NCBI RefSeq assembly: GCF_003073045.1
Contig: NC_037598.1
Coordinates: 7,392,342-7,456,341 of the forward strand
Direction: 5' to 3'
Source of the DNA: Pomacea canaliculata
Taxonomy: Eukaryota > Mollusca > Gastropoda > Architaenioglossa > Ampullariidae
DNA length: 64,000 nucleotides
The notes below the pieces were generated by a model that ran no database searches, was not told the origin of the DNA, and saw only the letters and a list, made by a program, of their open reading frames with translations. Below, in pieces: positions 48,820-61,650 of this stretch (position 1 is its first letter; each line of letters begins with the position of its first letter). A program made the translations under genes and the position numbers.

Positions 48820-49900
48820 CACCAATAGATCAGATACACTGTTGACGTCTGGAATTCCAATTTTCATTTGGTACCTGCAAACTTAAATATCATTTCTCCA
48901 CAATTGATACAATAAACATATTTATCCTGTCTACAGACTCTTTGCAACAATAGATCTCAGTGAACATAGAAAGCAGCTGGAAGCCATTCACAAAATTGAG
49001 CAGATGCAAAAAAAATTACAGTCTCCGCCACTCCCGTTACTCGTGTTGCTGGTCCATCACATGACCACAATAAGACTACACCACCCAAACACAAACCTCA
49101 CAACCCTTTGGAGGTTTGTCAACCATACTGAGAAAGACAATCCAGTGGCAATCCTCAGCACTTGAACAGCTCGGTACTAAAATATTTTGGTCTTTGACAA
49201 TTTTTAAAAATTTATTTTTGGTGCTTAACCACTTGCTTGGCACTCAACCATCATGCTAAAACAAGAATGAAATACATGTTTAAGTGGTGCTTAAAAGCAT
49301 CACTTTGTGTGAATTAATTTAAAGAAATAAGCCATATTCCTTTGTGCTGTTCATTGATTTTGGTACTCTTTAAATATACATATATGCAAACAAATATACA
49401 TTTAGTCATCATGGTACCACAAACTTTATTTAGTGCTAAATGTGAAGAAACAGGAAAACAGTAACAATAATTTTAAATAAAAATGGAACAGTGAAAAGTA
49501 TGAGAATGGTATAGGTATGCTTTAAAATAGCCATTCACTATGGCTATCGACAATATTAAAACATGAGACCATTAATTAGTTAGATGAAAATTGAAATAAC
49601 GAAAGTAGCAAAAGTGGTAAAAAAACAACGTATTTAGTTCTATATTTATAATGCTATATGTGACATAAGGCAAGTGTTGGCCTTATTCCGAAAATGTAAA
49701 AATCCGTAAAATATATTTTTTAAAAATGCGTTTGCATTGCAGACTACAACAAAATGTGTCTGAACTGCATTTTCTTCATCCTCCTAGTACTTTGTCAGCT
49801 GATACTATCTGTTCACTCACCTGTAGGCAAACAACATCACAAATTGTCATCTATTGGCCTGTGACAGAAATCTCTGCATTTCATTAATTATTTAAGAGAG
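48820..49900. other. Intergenic, no supported gene
   Basis: AT-rich, no coding segment recognised. Confidence 0.4.
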
Positions 49901-49902
49901 CT

Positions 49903-52270
49903 CGTCTTGTTTGTTCGGAAGGGAGTGCAGATTCAAGAAGGTGATGGCTGATAATGGATGTCAGCACCCTCTTCTCTTCAGTCACTGTTTGATTCCTCCT
50001 GAGTCCTTGTGCCTTTATTTAGGATGGTGATGGCTGCTGGCACAAAGGACCTCTGGTAGGCAGCTTTCCGCACATGTGTCACTTTATAGCGCCTGCCTGA
50101 GGGCAACAGGTGGAAGTTGGGATGGAGAGGGTGCGTTGGGTCCGAAATGATGTTATGTGCCATCCTTCTGACTGAATGAAGGTACAAGTCAGAAAGTGGC
50201 AGCTGTGATATACCAATAATTTTATTTGCCTGGTGGATGACTCTGGCCAGCCTTGCCTTGTCTTTGACGAGGAGGTGACCATACCAGGCAGCGATGTTAA
50301 ATGAGAGGCTGAACTCAACAAGAGACCTGTACACTGTCTCCAGCACCCCAGAGCTGACGTTGAAGCTGCGGAGTCTCCTCAGAAGGTACAGCCGTTGCTG
50401 GGCCTTTTTGTACACTTGGTTCACGTGATCACTAAATGAGAGCCTCCCGTCGATCACTGTACCCAGGTACCTAAACACAGCAGCCCTCTGCACCTGCTGC
50501 CCTTGATTTGAATTGGTGGGGAGAGAGGGGTTGTGCTATCTCGTCCTTCGTATGCTCTTCCAAAGGCCATCTCCTCCGTTTTTTCAACGTTCAGCTCCAA
50601 AAAGCTGCGGTCAAACCACTCCTCCAGTTCCCCCACACAGGCCAGGTACTGTGACAGGGACTGCTAGTCTTTCAGGCAGCCCACAAGGGCCATGTCATCT
50701 GCATATTGCACAAGTTTGAGAATAGCACTGTTAATAGTAATCTCATTTGTATATAAAGAAAACAGGATGGGGGAAAGCACACATCCCTGAGGGGTACCCG
50801 TGTTGAGGACAGAATCATTCCATCCACTGACAGATTTACTCCTTCAGACGAGCTGCTGGACCCTACAGTACCTGTCGGTGGAACTCCGAGACCCACCCTC
50901 TGTGGTCGATCCTTCAGGAATGATCTGATCCATAGAACTAGGCCGGTGTTTACAGCCAGGTCTAGTAGGCGCTTTACTAGAAGGTGTGGCTGGACTGTGT
51001 TGAAGGCGCTGGAAAAATCCATGAACAGGACCTGAACATAGGTCCCAGAAGTGTCTAAGTGTTGTAGGATAGCATTGAAAAGCATGAGAGTTGCATCAGA
51101 CACACCCCTAAGTGGCTTGTAGGCAAACTGCAAAGGATCCAGGCGATCAGCCACGGTGGGGATTAACAATCTTCCCACAACCCTCTCGAAACACTTGGCC
51201 ACAACAGACGTGAGAGCCACAGGTTGAAAGTCTTTCAAGTTTGTAGCATGAGGCTTCTTTGGCACTGGTATGATTGTTGATTTTCGCCACATGCGGGGGA
51301 CACTATGAGAGTCAAGGGAGAGCTGGAAAAGTCTGGTCAAAACACCACTCTGATTAGCACACTCTTTGAGTACCTTGCCTCTCACGTGGTCAGGTCCAGG
51401 GGCTTTACGTGGATTTACATGAGAGAGAATTCTGACATCTCCCTCACAGATGGTGACAGTGGCTGCCGACAGTGAAGAACAGATATTTTCTGCTTCATTG
51501 CTGAAGTTTCTCACATCAAAGAAAGTGTTGAGCTCATTAACAAATGTCACCGGGTCATCACACTTTACTCTTTGTGTCTGTTGTGCTCTACCCATCATGG
51601 TGTTCAGACCCCTCCATGCTTCCCTTGCGTTGCCCTCACTTAGTTGCTTTTCTACCTTCTTTCTGTATTCCACTCTAAATGTTTTTGCCTTTGCCCTGAA
51701 CTCTTCCTTTTCTTTCACTTTCTGCATGTCTCCCTGCATAAAAGCTTCTTTTCATTGAGACAATGTTTCAGTTCTTTACCCAGCCATGGTTTGTTATTCG
51801 GATAGCTGCAGATCTGCTTGGTAGGGATGACAGACTCTTCACAGAAGGTGATGTAAGAGGTGATTGTGTCTGCCCGACAGTCCAGGTTGGCTCCACAGGT
51901 AGTGAAGAACAAATCCCAGTCAGTGGCCTCGAGGCAGTCTCTGAGCAGCTCAGTGGCTTCAATTGTCCAGGTCCTAATACATAGTGTTGCTGGCTTTTCA
52001 CGTTTAAAGAGCTGTCTGTATGTGGGTAGCAGATGAACTATGTTGTCCGATCTGCCCAGCGGCGGCCGACACATTGAAACGCAAGCGGCCGGCACATTAC
52101 CGAAACACCTGTCACAGCGTCGGTAGTCCCCATCGAATTTAATGAGCGCAGAGAGTTCATCCTGTTTGTTGTGAAGGGAGCGCACATTCGACAGGGTGAT
52201 GGCTGGCAGTGGATGTCGGCACCCTCTCCTCTTCAGTCTGTGTCTGATTTCCTCCTCTAGATCCTCTCAG
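49903..52270 (-). mobile_element. Rex1/CR1-like LINE, nearly continuous RT
   Basis: Minus-strand order: endonuclease start (SNVRSLHNKQDELSALIKFD; 52195-52130), a deletion, endonuclease tail (LEATDWDLFF, YPNNKPWLGKELKHCLNEKK), then a long frame at 51739-50672 with RKAPGPDHV, VPRMWRKSTIIPVPKKPHA, PVALTSVVAKCFERVVGRLL, DPLQFAY and VLFMDFSSAFNTVQPHLL. A frameshift near 50830 leads into NTGTPQGCVLSPILFSLYTN and the intact catalytic YADDMAL, and another frame (50493-49978) holds FRYLGTVIDGRLSFSDHVNQ and the C-terminus (FHLLPSGRRYKV, RSFVPAAITILN). Only a few breaks separate it from an intact enzyme, so it is younger than the other LINEs. A second copy's 5' segment follows at 49903-49990. Confidence 0.9.
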
Positions 52271-52881
52271 TTTCTTTTTTTTTCTGTTCACGCCCTTTGT
52301 ACAGGCACACGTACGTACAATGCTCATAGCACAGTCGGGGCAGATCTATCGGGGTCAAGCCACAGAGTAGCGCCCCCCTACACTTATTGTCTCATACAAA
52401 AGTCTCATTAAATTCCATTTTCGCGCTGCTCTTCTGGAAGTAGGACCGGCTTCTGGCTCGCAGAGACTGACCGCGGATCGTTTCGCAAGAGTCCATCAGT
52501 CCATAAATACACGTTCATGGTGTGTTTGTCGACATTTTTATTAGATCTATGGGACAACAACAACATGGCGCAATGATCTGACATAGTGCAACGTGCACAT
52601 CCGCTTGAGTCATCAAGGCCTAGAATGAATTGAAATACTGTATTTCTGTACCTGACTCAACAGTAATTAGCTTAAATTTCTACAGTAACTGTGAAGTTGT
52701 CCTCTCTTTTAGCTTATGATTTTGTAAGAATATGTGGACTTATTGACTGCACTACCAACGGTCACTCCACTTCCGCCGTGACAACGCTCAGCGCCGCCAT
52801 GACAGCTTTTAGAGCCTGAACTGTCCTTGCCAACATTCCAACCCGCATTGGCCTCAGCCTGTGATAGCTAGTGTCCAGCAG
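52271..52881. promoter_or_regulatory. Upstream flank of the second receptor-like gene
   Basis: No coding region seen. It should include the promoter and 5' UTR of the gene beginning at 52882; no TATA box can be assigned with confidence. Confidence 0.3.
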
Positions 52882-55800
52882 ATGGCCTTTGTACACTACT
52901 CATGCCCTTTGACACGTCTGCTGGTCATCCTCTGCATGATCCGTGGCGTCATGGCTTTCGAAGGCCTGAAGTGCCCGGGCGGCGCTAAATGTAAACCGAT
53001 TTTACCTTCTCTTGTGTTTGTATGAGTGTACTGTGTACACAATTTGTACAACTTGCTACTCACTCTGAGACTTCTTTACTTTCACCGTGCTTTGACTTAT
53101 AACTTAAAACAAAAAAAGCAAACAAACAAAAAAACTAAGCCAAAACAAAAAGCGACACCCCCCTCCTAGTCATGTTTCTTGATGAATATATCTGATGTCC
53201 AGTATTGTCCATAGGAATGGTAATCCCATGGGAATCCCATGGGAAACGTCCCATGTGATGGGATGGGATGGGACAGGCATAAATTGCCATGGGATGGGAT
53301 GGGATAGAAAAATATGTCCCATGGAATACCCTGCTGATGTCTCTCACGTACATCTGTTGTTCTGCGTACTATGAACTTTGGAAGATCAGCTGCATTCGTC
53401 ATACTCTGTCCATCTCAACCACCAAAATTCTCATCTGCTTATTTGTTCTGTATAAAGTAGACTACTGCAACTCTCTTCTTGCTGGCATCTACAGTATCCA
53501 TTGATAAGCTTCAGAAAGTCCAGAAGTGCGGACTCGCGGATCTGACCATGTCACACCTAGGACTAAACATGTAACCTAAACTGTATACCTCTCTAATCAC
53601 GTGACCCTTAAAATCAAATCTACCCTGCCCTGTCGCTATCGATATTATACTACTACCTACCGCGCTATACCCCTAAGCAGCTTATATGTCCTACCCTTGC
53701 ACATCCCTGCGGTTTCATCATCGCCTTCATCAGTCAATGTGACCTGTCAAAAACAGACAGACTTCTCTTCACTGTCCGCTTCCACTGACCGCTGGCCACC
53801 TATAAAATCTACCCGACCTCGGCCCTGTTGTTCAGGCCTTGAACCAGGCTGGTTCATGACAATCACATTCGCCGCTAGGACTCGAAGGCTACATTTAAAA
53901 GCTTTCTGGAAACATATCTACTTGTTCACAAAGTACTATCCCTCAAATACTAGCTTTAACTCCTTTTGCAATATTGTCTGTTATGTGAACCGTCATGTAA
54001 CGACTCCATCTTACACACTTTCTAGTACATGTACCTACATCCCTTCATACCTTCATCCATTGCTTTACGTTCTACTCTTGTACATTTTTATGTTGTTCAG
54101 TTTGCCTACTTTAGTTTGCCAGTTTGTTTTACTTATCTCACCGCTGGTTGGCTGCTTTTTTTTAGTAGGAAAGTGCTTCTACCTTGTTGCGATTTCGTTC
54201 TATGGTTGGAGAAAACCCCCGACGCCCAGCTCTGGGAACAAGGTGTGAAATAGAGTGTCCCGACACGAGATCTGAACCCAGAGCTACTGACTGCAGTGGT
54301 ACCAAGCGAGTGTTCTAACTACCGGGCGTCCATTGTCTCACCGCTGTCTGTTATCGATTCTGTTATCTGTTATCATGACTGGTCTGCGCAGAGAGTGCCG
54401 TTTATCTTGGTGTTGATGCTGCGCCTTATAAAGTATAATAATATCTGCTATCTTGCCAGGACGGTTACCGCCATAGTGTCACCTTGTTTGTAGTGTCTAC
54501 GAACTGCTAACTAATGACAGTAAGCCCTTACTAATGTAAGAACTGCTAGAGGCGCCCTTTGTAAGGCTCCTTGCTGCTAGAGTGGTCCACCTGTCATCGC
54601 CAGCTTGACAACAATGGTGTAAGGACCATGCACACTTACTAAACACTTACACAATCGACAGGACAGCTCGGTGACTCGATGAAACAACAGACATCATAAC
54701 AATAACATTGGGTAGGACAAACTTCTGATGGCTTGATAATGTCACTTCAGTAAGTGGCGCCCTCACACCAACTCACTTAGTACAGCCTTTTCGTCTGCTT
54801 TTGTGCCAGATACTTTTGGTTTCAACCACAGATCCACCCGACTATAGACTGATTGAGATCCCGGTATCGATGAAAATATTGCTTGCCCGGGTATTTCTTG
54901 CCGACCGGTGGGAACATGCATGTCACGTGCCCCGAAAGTATGCAATTTTAAAAGCATGGTCAGATTCGAACAGAGAAAATTGATTCGTTTCAAAAACTTT
55001 GGCCTCAGATGTAGCCTAAATATCCAATAGAATGCTACGTTTACTCAAACCCTCAATATGTTGCAAGTGAATAAAGTCAGTTAACTACCATTTCTACGAC
55101 AGCAACATGAAAATGAAAAACGTTGCAGATGATATTTTGATTTAAACTCACGTGACTCCTAAAACGTGCGAACGAATAAACCTTCGCCAAAAACTAGAGC
55201 AAGAAAACAGCAAATAAAGAGTCGGCCACCTCAATACACACATACAGTGTTGACAAGACTTGTGTGTTTGATATTAGCCCAAGTGTTAGTTAGTTAAGGT
55301 GTGTTAGTACCTACTAACAAGTAATTACGTAGAACATTATGTTTGCACATCGTATTCCTTTCTTGTCAATTTTGAAATCCACAAGAGAAAGTGTTGATGA
55401 TGATTATTGTTTATCTTATTTGTTTCAGTCACACGGGAAGGTAACTTAAAGCTAACATGTAACAGTCCTCACTATATAAACACAATTCACACAATGAAGT
55501 GTGAAAGGGACATCACTTTACTTGAAACATCAAATTGCACTGGCAAGAGGATGGTGGTAATTGGTCCGGGTTTAGCAAACAGGACCCTTTGCACGCGCAA
55601 GCAATATGATGACTCGCAAGGCCATTGCCAGGATGGAAAACCAGTGGGCGAGGTTAACTGTAAAGACGAGAATTCCAAAAGGATTTATAGTTGCTCTTTC
55701 AACGCAACTGAAAAATACACAGTAGTGACTTGGAATATCTATTGTCTGGAATTCTGCCGAGCGGAGACTCACGGAAACAAAAGTTGTCTATGGCTCATGT

Positions 55801-58800
55801 CCAACGTATGTCCGATAACCAGTAAGCTGTTATACTATTTTTTAGAGAGACTCTCACACACTAACTCTCTCACTCACTCGCCTCACTCTTCCCCTTTGTG
55901 TGCGAGATCACTGGATTCCTTGTCTGTCGTCAGTAAATGTTGGAGACCAGACACAGACACTACTGTCAGCGACTGTCAGACACTGTACATTGTATGTCAT
56001 GGCAGCACCTGTCGACACTGCGCGTTGTCTCTGTCACAGTTCAGCAAACATTCTCGAAAATTTATATGATTGATATTATAGACACGGGACTAGGTCTATG
56101 ATTGATATTATAGACACGGGATTAGGTGTATGATTGATACTATATGCTATATACTATATGCAAGGGACTAGGTCTGTGATTGATATTATAGACACGGGAT
56201 TACGTCTATGATTGATAGTATATGCACGGGACTAGGTATATGATTGATGTTATATGCACGGGACTAGGTCTGTGATTGATATTATATACAAGGGACGTGG
56301 TATATGATTGATACTATATGCTATATACTATATGCACGGGACTAGGTCTATGATTGATATTATAGACACGGTATTAGGTATATGATTGATGTTATATGCA
56401 CGGGACTAGGTCTGTGATTGATATTATATACAAGGGACGTGGTATATGATTGATACTATATGCTATATACTATATGCACGGGACTAGGTCTATGATTGAT
56501 ATTATAGACACGGTATTAGGTATATGATTGATGTTATATGCACGGGACTAGGTCTGTGATTGATATTATATACAAGGGACGTGGTATATGATTGATACTA
56601 TATGCTATATACTATATGCACGGGACTAGGTCTATGATTGATATTATATACAAATGACGTGGTATCTGGTCCTGGACTTGTGGTGGTGCTTTCTTTCATT
56701 TACATGCCCTGGGCTCAGTATTAAGTTGTCTTGAGGCGGTAGTTTCGTAACTTTTCACACAGTTTTGATGGATGAAGAGCTAGAGGTTAAGTCAACATAC
56801 ACAGCTTTAGTACGATGAAAAGCTACAAATCGAGATTAGACATGAAGAAATAAGGTATCGGCCTGTAGAAATAATGTAGAGGCCTGTAGAAATAATGTAG
56901 AGTCATTCAGGTTTACTACGTTATGCTAGAGGGAAGGTTGGGCACTGTCTTTTGCGAGAGAGAGAAGCGAAAAGCAAGACCGACATGCAGTTGAAAGGTC
57001 GAGTAATGACTGACTACAATCAGACAATTAGCACACGCTCGTTGACTGGCTACATGGTGAAAAGGCTCAAGTCTTAGCTGCTGTTTGGCGACAAGTACAG
57101 TCGGTTGTGTTACCTTAGAATTGGTAGATACTATTGTGTTTTTACTAAGGTGTAGGCCAGATGTATAAAAGTGTTGTTTGTAATCAAGTGAAGCATTCTT
57201 TTGAGATTAAGATTTTGAAAGAGAGAGAGAATAGTACAAAGAAAGTAAAAGTGTAACAAATGTTTAATGCTGTGGACTATTAGATATCACTATTGCTAGA
57301 ATGAACATCTGTCAGAAATCATTTTCTCGATCAAAATGAAAGTGTCCGAAATATCAGCTAATGAAGTTTACTATTAATCTCAGTCTCCAGAGAAAAACCA
57401 CCAACTACCACCGCACCACCAACTACCGAAGCACCAACTACCGAAGCACCAACTACGGCAGCACCAGAGGAAGAATTCCCCATATGGGCGGCTATCCTCA
57501 TTGCACTTGGCATTGGCGGTTTGATTGGTGAGTAATACCATGTCTCTGTTAAATAATGCGTCAACGTCACAGGGCACGTGCTGGTTCTGCAATGTGTGTG
57601 TCTTCTTTTCATAATGGAAGGAAGTAATTAAGATGAGACCCTTGAGTCAGTTGACCGCCAGTCAGTTGTTTCTTGTCTCAAGTTTTTAACCGGGAGATCG
57701 GATGCCATTGAATGTTAGCTCACACGCAAGAACAAACGAGCGAACGAACGAACGAACGCATGCACGCACGCACTTCTCGGAGACAATAGAAGAATGAGTG
57801 TACGGGCTTGCAATGCTCACCACGTGCCTGTCTGAAGTAAGGGTGAGCAGGTCCTACATGGAATGACCAGTCCAGTCTCTGTCCACCTCAGCGTCGACCT
57901 CTCCTTACGCAACCTACGGATCTGAGCGCAGGGAGCAGCAGCAGACTGTAAGACCTTACAAGCGGACTGACATACACGTGTAGAAAACATCAGACCAGCA
58001 CTCGCAAGAGCAATGCCGTGGTCATCGGCAAAGACAAAATAGAAAGTTTACGGTAAAACGACTAAATGAAAACAGCATAAGAAATGTGAATATTAATGAT
58101 AAATAAAGTTAGACAGAAACCGAATAACTAAAATAATACAGAAAAGGTATAATAATCTACCATTGTCTCAAGAGTGGCAAACATCGAAACTTGAACTGAA
58201 TATTTTACAATGTCCGTATGTCAAATGATATAGATGTATCGCTCACAGGCTGAGCCAATAGTGTAGGCACGGATCTACATAAAGAGCTTGTAAGTTCTCG
58301 CCTTTAGGTAAGCATCAGTAAAAGAGAGGAAAACAAAATCCACACAACAGCCAATCGGACCCTCAAGTCACACAAAAGTGCAGAACACTTAGAGTGTCCC
58401 TCCCCCACGCTAATGAGGGTTAACAGGACATGTTGCTGCTGCTGCTCATGATCATAATGATGAAGGTTTGAATATTCAAGCTAGCTTGATGATAAAACTG
58501 AACAAGAAACTGTGAATCTGAGACAGAAAAGTGCCTCAATCTATCAATCATATTTTAAACTTTGGTATCTTGCAGCATTGTGCCTGTGCCTGTGGCTGTG
58601 CCTACCGTGCAGAAAGCGTGAGCAGGCCCAAAGGTAAATATTTTTGTGATAACTTATCAGCCAGAAAAAAAGAGACAGAGTGATTTAGATATGTGAAAAC
58701 AAATTATTACTTTTGTTAAAAACATCTGATTACTCTTGAGGAGAACGATGTTCTGAGATGAAGAAAGAAAGATAATTAAAGACCGTGAATTTACAAACAT

Positions 58801-61650
58801 TCAGGACAGGGGTCATGACACTCGTGCTCGCCATTTCTTGCAAACACGTCCTCAGGTGTTTCGCACGATTTCTTCCACACAAACACAAACTAAACTTGGC
58901 TGCGCTCCCAAGCTAAACTCTAGGAATTACTTTTACAGCTTTTAACAGTTATTAGATAAATATCATTGTCTAAACTTGGCTTACCTTTTCCTACTGCAGT
59001 CCCGTACAAGATCCAGAAGGTTAAGTGAATGCTTTCTGAATACCTTGAACAGTTTATGACCACAGACAGACATGCCAACACACTTGAAAGTACAGAAGAA
59101 TTGTAGGACTAATACACCGGACTGACAAAGTGGCAGAGCCAGTGTTACAGACATGTATTTCACTGGCGACTTAATGTCTTCAGACACTTTTGTCCCATTC
59201 CTGAGAGAGTTGTAAAACTTCTTAAATGATTTTCCAACAATAAGACACACTTTTTAATCATATTCATTAACGTTCTGTGACAATGCTTTTACTTTATAAC
59301 ACAACAGAGTATTTAAAGAAATCTTGTCTTATTCCTGGTAAAATGCTTATAAAATGACCTGAATATACAAGGCAGATATTATTGTCTAAACCTGACATTA
59401 CTTTTCCTACTGCAGAGGAAATGCCGAAAATCCAGAAGGGTAAGTAAATATTTACTGTATACCTTGAATAGTTTATCTTCTGATATCAGACAGACATGCT
59501 TACAAACCTGACAGCAGAGAAGTGTTGGAGGACTAATCCACTAAGATAACAAAGCAACAGAAAGAATACTCCTTGTGTAGGAGAAATGATAATCACTGGC
59601 GATTTGATATTTATATCTAAAGATATTATTTTCACACTTCTCAGTTTCTGTGGCAATGCTTTACCTTAAAATGAAGTAAATTATCTGCGTATGGTAATCT
59701 AGTATCATTTCTTGTAAAATACTAATGAAATTACCTTAAGTTACAATATTGATAATGTTGTCTTAACTGAAGAAGGGTAAGTAAATATTGTATACCTTCA
59801 ACAGTGTACTACATTTTCTGACGACAGATCGAAGTGCTAGCAAACTTGAAAGTAGAGAAGAGTTGTAGGACTAATACACCTTCCTAACAAAACGACAGAA
59901 AGACAGCGCAGGAGGAATGTATTTTACTGCTGACTTGATATTTACTGTATACTTATATGATATTTATGTTTAGACATGTTTTCACACTTCTTAGTCTATG
60001 TGACAATGCTATACTTTAAAATGAAATAAATTATCTGCGTATGGAAAGCTAATATAATTTCTTGTAAAATGCTTCTGAAATTACTTTAATTTACCATATT
60101 GATAATATTGTCTTAACTTGGGATTCCTTTTCCTACTGCAGAGGAGAAGATGCCGAAGGAGAGGAACCCGAAAGTGCTGAAAGTTCCGAAAGTTCCGAAA
60201 AGTAAGTAAATACTGTAAATCTTGAATAGTTTATGACATCGTCTGACGACAGATCGAACTGCTAACAAAGTTAAATGTAGAGAAGAATGGTAGGACTAAT
60301 ACAACTTCCTAAGAAAACGACAGACAGACAGTGTGAGAGAAATGTAGTTCACTGGCGACTTTATTGTTAGTACGTGTAAGACAGGACACACCTCTCCAGG
60401 GAAGCTGCTGAAGACAAAGAACATTATTTAGGTGGAAAGTAGCGACATTAACGCTCCCTGTGACAATGGAGCACAGTTTTGATGATCTTTAGAAAATTCA
60501 TTCATAGTTAAGTTTGCTTTTAAAAATGTCAGGTGCCTGCAAAACTGTGTTACGAGTATAGATAAGTAAACAAATAAAGCTTCCCATGTCACAGACCACT
60601 ATAACCCGTCGTCACCATGTCCAAACGCTACCCTCTGGTTGCCAATAGAAACAACTAATCGCCAAGAAGAAATCTGTCCCCAAGTCTTTTAATCAGTTGC
60701 GATGCCACTGAGTGGTTGAGTGTGAGTGTGAGTGTCGTTGTGTGGCTGACTGTTTGACTTTTTTATGTTATCTGTTTAGTCTATTATTTATGAGAGCTTC
60801 CAAGAAAGAGAAATTTCCGTCTTTGTGAAGGAGAGAAACAAAAAATAGAGATGGCTTGTGTTGCTCTTACTGTTTTATCGGAGCTGTCGTAAATTGAGGT
60901 ACCTATTAAAATATACATCAACTGTGCTGTTCTCCTCTCTTCATGAGAAGCTAAGGCATTTTACTTCATATTTCAACGTTTATGCTTTTGAAGTAAGCGC
61001 GAATGTTTATATCTGTTGTTGCAGGTCAAAAGAATCAGCAGCAGAGGGGTAAGTGGACATTACTAGTCAGAAAATATGACATTCAAACCGACATGTATTT
61101 GAAAACAGAGAGATGGTGGGACTGACAGAAATGTAAAGAGACGGAGGGTCAAATGTCTACATGACCATTTCATGATGTCCATTGGACTGACAGACGGAAA
61201 GGCGCACTAAAGACTCGATATCATGTATTAGCAAACAGATGTGGAGACAGAGACAGAGACAGAGACAGGGGATATGTCTGGTAGATGTGTATGGAGACAC
61301 AGAGACACTGTCTTACAGAACTGTCTTGTTTTAAATGCAGACCTTTTTTTAAAACCTCATCGCACACGTCTAAAACTTGGGTAGTTGCTTAAAAGTTTGT
61401 GAGTTACAAACCAACGAAGTAGGTTCCCGTCTAAAAGACAACAAAATCCAGGAATAACAAGACACGTTGTCAATTGAAGGCAACATTTGATGTTTTCACT
61501 TTCGACTTTACCTGTGCTGCTTTGTTTTTACCTTTCTTGTCCTTCTAAGAAATAATTACAATTGAGGTATAATTTATACCTTAGAGAACTATTTGAAACC
61601 TTGAATTTATGCTTTCCTGCAGTGGTGAAGAAGCAACAGAGGAGGAGTAA
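52882..61650 (+). CDS. Type I membrane glycoprotein with Cys-rich ectodomain and acidic tail
   Basis: Eight exons with matching phases give 279 codons plus stop: 52882-52990, 55429-55821, 57384-57527, 58576-58633, 59416-59439, 60142-60201, 61025-61048, 61623-61650. Exon 1 encodes a signal peptide (…LLVILCMIRGVMA). Exon 2 is an ectodomain with eleven cysteines (twelve with the one in exon 1) and four N-glycosylation sites (NCT, NRT, NAT, NKS). Exon 3 gives a Thr/Pro stalk (repeated APTTE) and the first part of the transmembrane helix (PIWAAILIALGIGGLI). Exon 4 completes it (ALCLCLWLCLPC) with a basic stop (RKR). The last four exons encode an acidic Glu/Ser tail ending EEATEEE. It is probably a surface receptor or adhesion protein; the ectodomain matches no family I can name with confidence (a SUEL-like lectin was considered). 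Phases 1-1-1-2-2-2-2 agree throughout. The long intron 1 holds a LINE; intron 2 a minisatellite. Confidence 0.78.
53215..53325. repeat. CCCATGGG palindromic repeat cluster
   Basis: Several CCCATGGGA palindromes and GGGATGGGATGGGA runs occur within about 110 bases, arranged as inverted repeats that could fold into hairpins. It lies in intron 1 of the second receptor-like gene. Confidence 0.75.
53335..53960 (+). mobile_element. L2/CR1-like LINE 3' fragment
   Basis: Plus-strand reading gives AYYELWKISCIRHTLSISTT, VDYCNSLLAGIYSIH, then (after a frame break) LQKVQKCGLADLT and later AFWKHIYLFTKYYPS. These resemble the C-terminus of L2/CR1-clade reverse transcriptases (LDYCNSLLAG, KLQKVQN, FKxxLKTYLF). 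Degenerate; lies in intron 1 of the 52882 gene. Confidence 0.7.
53961..55428. other. Rest of intron 1 of the second receptor-like gene
   Basis: No further gene seen. A segment near 54215-54330 with TCTGAACCCAGAGCTACTGACTGC resembles the degraded end of a SINE. Confidence 0.4.
56066..56663. repeat. Minisatellite with 142-bp higher-order period
   Basis: Short units of about 30-35 bp containing ATGATTGATATTATA and CACGGGACTAGGT are arranged in a 142-bp higher-order unit, whose starting segment TATATGATTGATACTATATG recurs at 56301, 56443 and 56585. It lies in intron 2 of the second receptor-like gene. Confidence 0.93.
57384..57527 (+). other. Stalk and transmembrane exon (3) of second gene
   Basis: Acceptor CTCAG before 57384 keeps phase 1; the alternative CAG six bases later would break the frame. 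The exon encodes about ten Thr and several Pro in APTTE repeats, suited to O-glycosylation, then EEEFPIW and the start of a hydrophobic helix. Confidence 0.85.
57742..57772. repeat. (CGAA)n/(GCAC)n simple repeat
   Basis: Short tetranucleotide run, GCGAACGAACGAACGAACGC followed by ATGCACGCACGCAC, in intron 3 of the second gene. Confidence 0.8.
58965..61140 (+). repeat. Tandemly duplicated microexon-intron units
   Basis: Units beginning near 58965, 59381, 59755 and 60104 share the upstream TTGTCTTAAC/TTCCTACTGCAG sequence, the exon end and donor, and about 200 bases of following intron (a stretch like GAATAGTTTATGA, then ACAGACATGC, ACTTGAAAGTAGAGAAG and GTAGGACTAATACA). A fifth, more diverged unit surrounds the exon at 61025. 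The unit at 59755 has lost its acceptor and most of its exon but keeps the donor. The exons in live units (24, 60 and 24 nt) are phase 2-2 and divisible by three. Confidence 0.85.
59000..59019 (+). other. Candidate 20-nt alternative microexon
   Basis: Preceded by the same CCTACTGCAG acceptor as the exons at 59416 and 60142, and followed by GTTAAG. Compared with exon 59416-59439, the aligned donor has changed from GGTAAGT to GTTAAGT, moving the usable GT one base upstream. If spliced in, it adds SPVQDPE and changes the phase from 2 to 1, switching all later exons to another frame that also stays open. It may instead be a dead duplicate that is always skipped. Confidence 0.4.

Noticed and set aside
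57390..57396. Alternative acceptor CAG just before AGAAAAACC for exon 3 of the second gene
   Set aside because: It would need phase 2 from exon 2, which ends in phase 1; the acceptor at 57383 fits.
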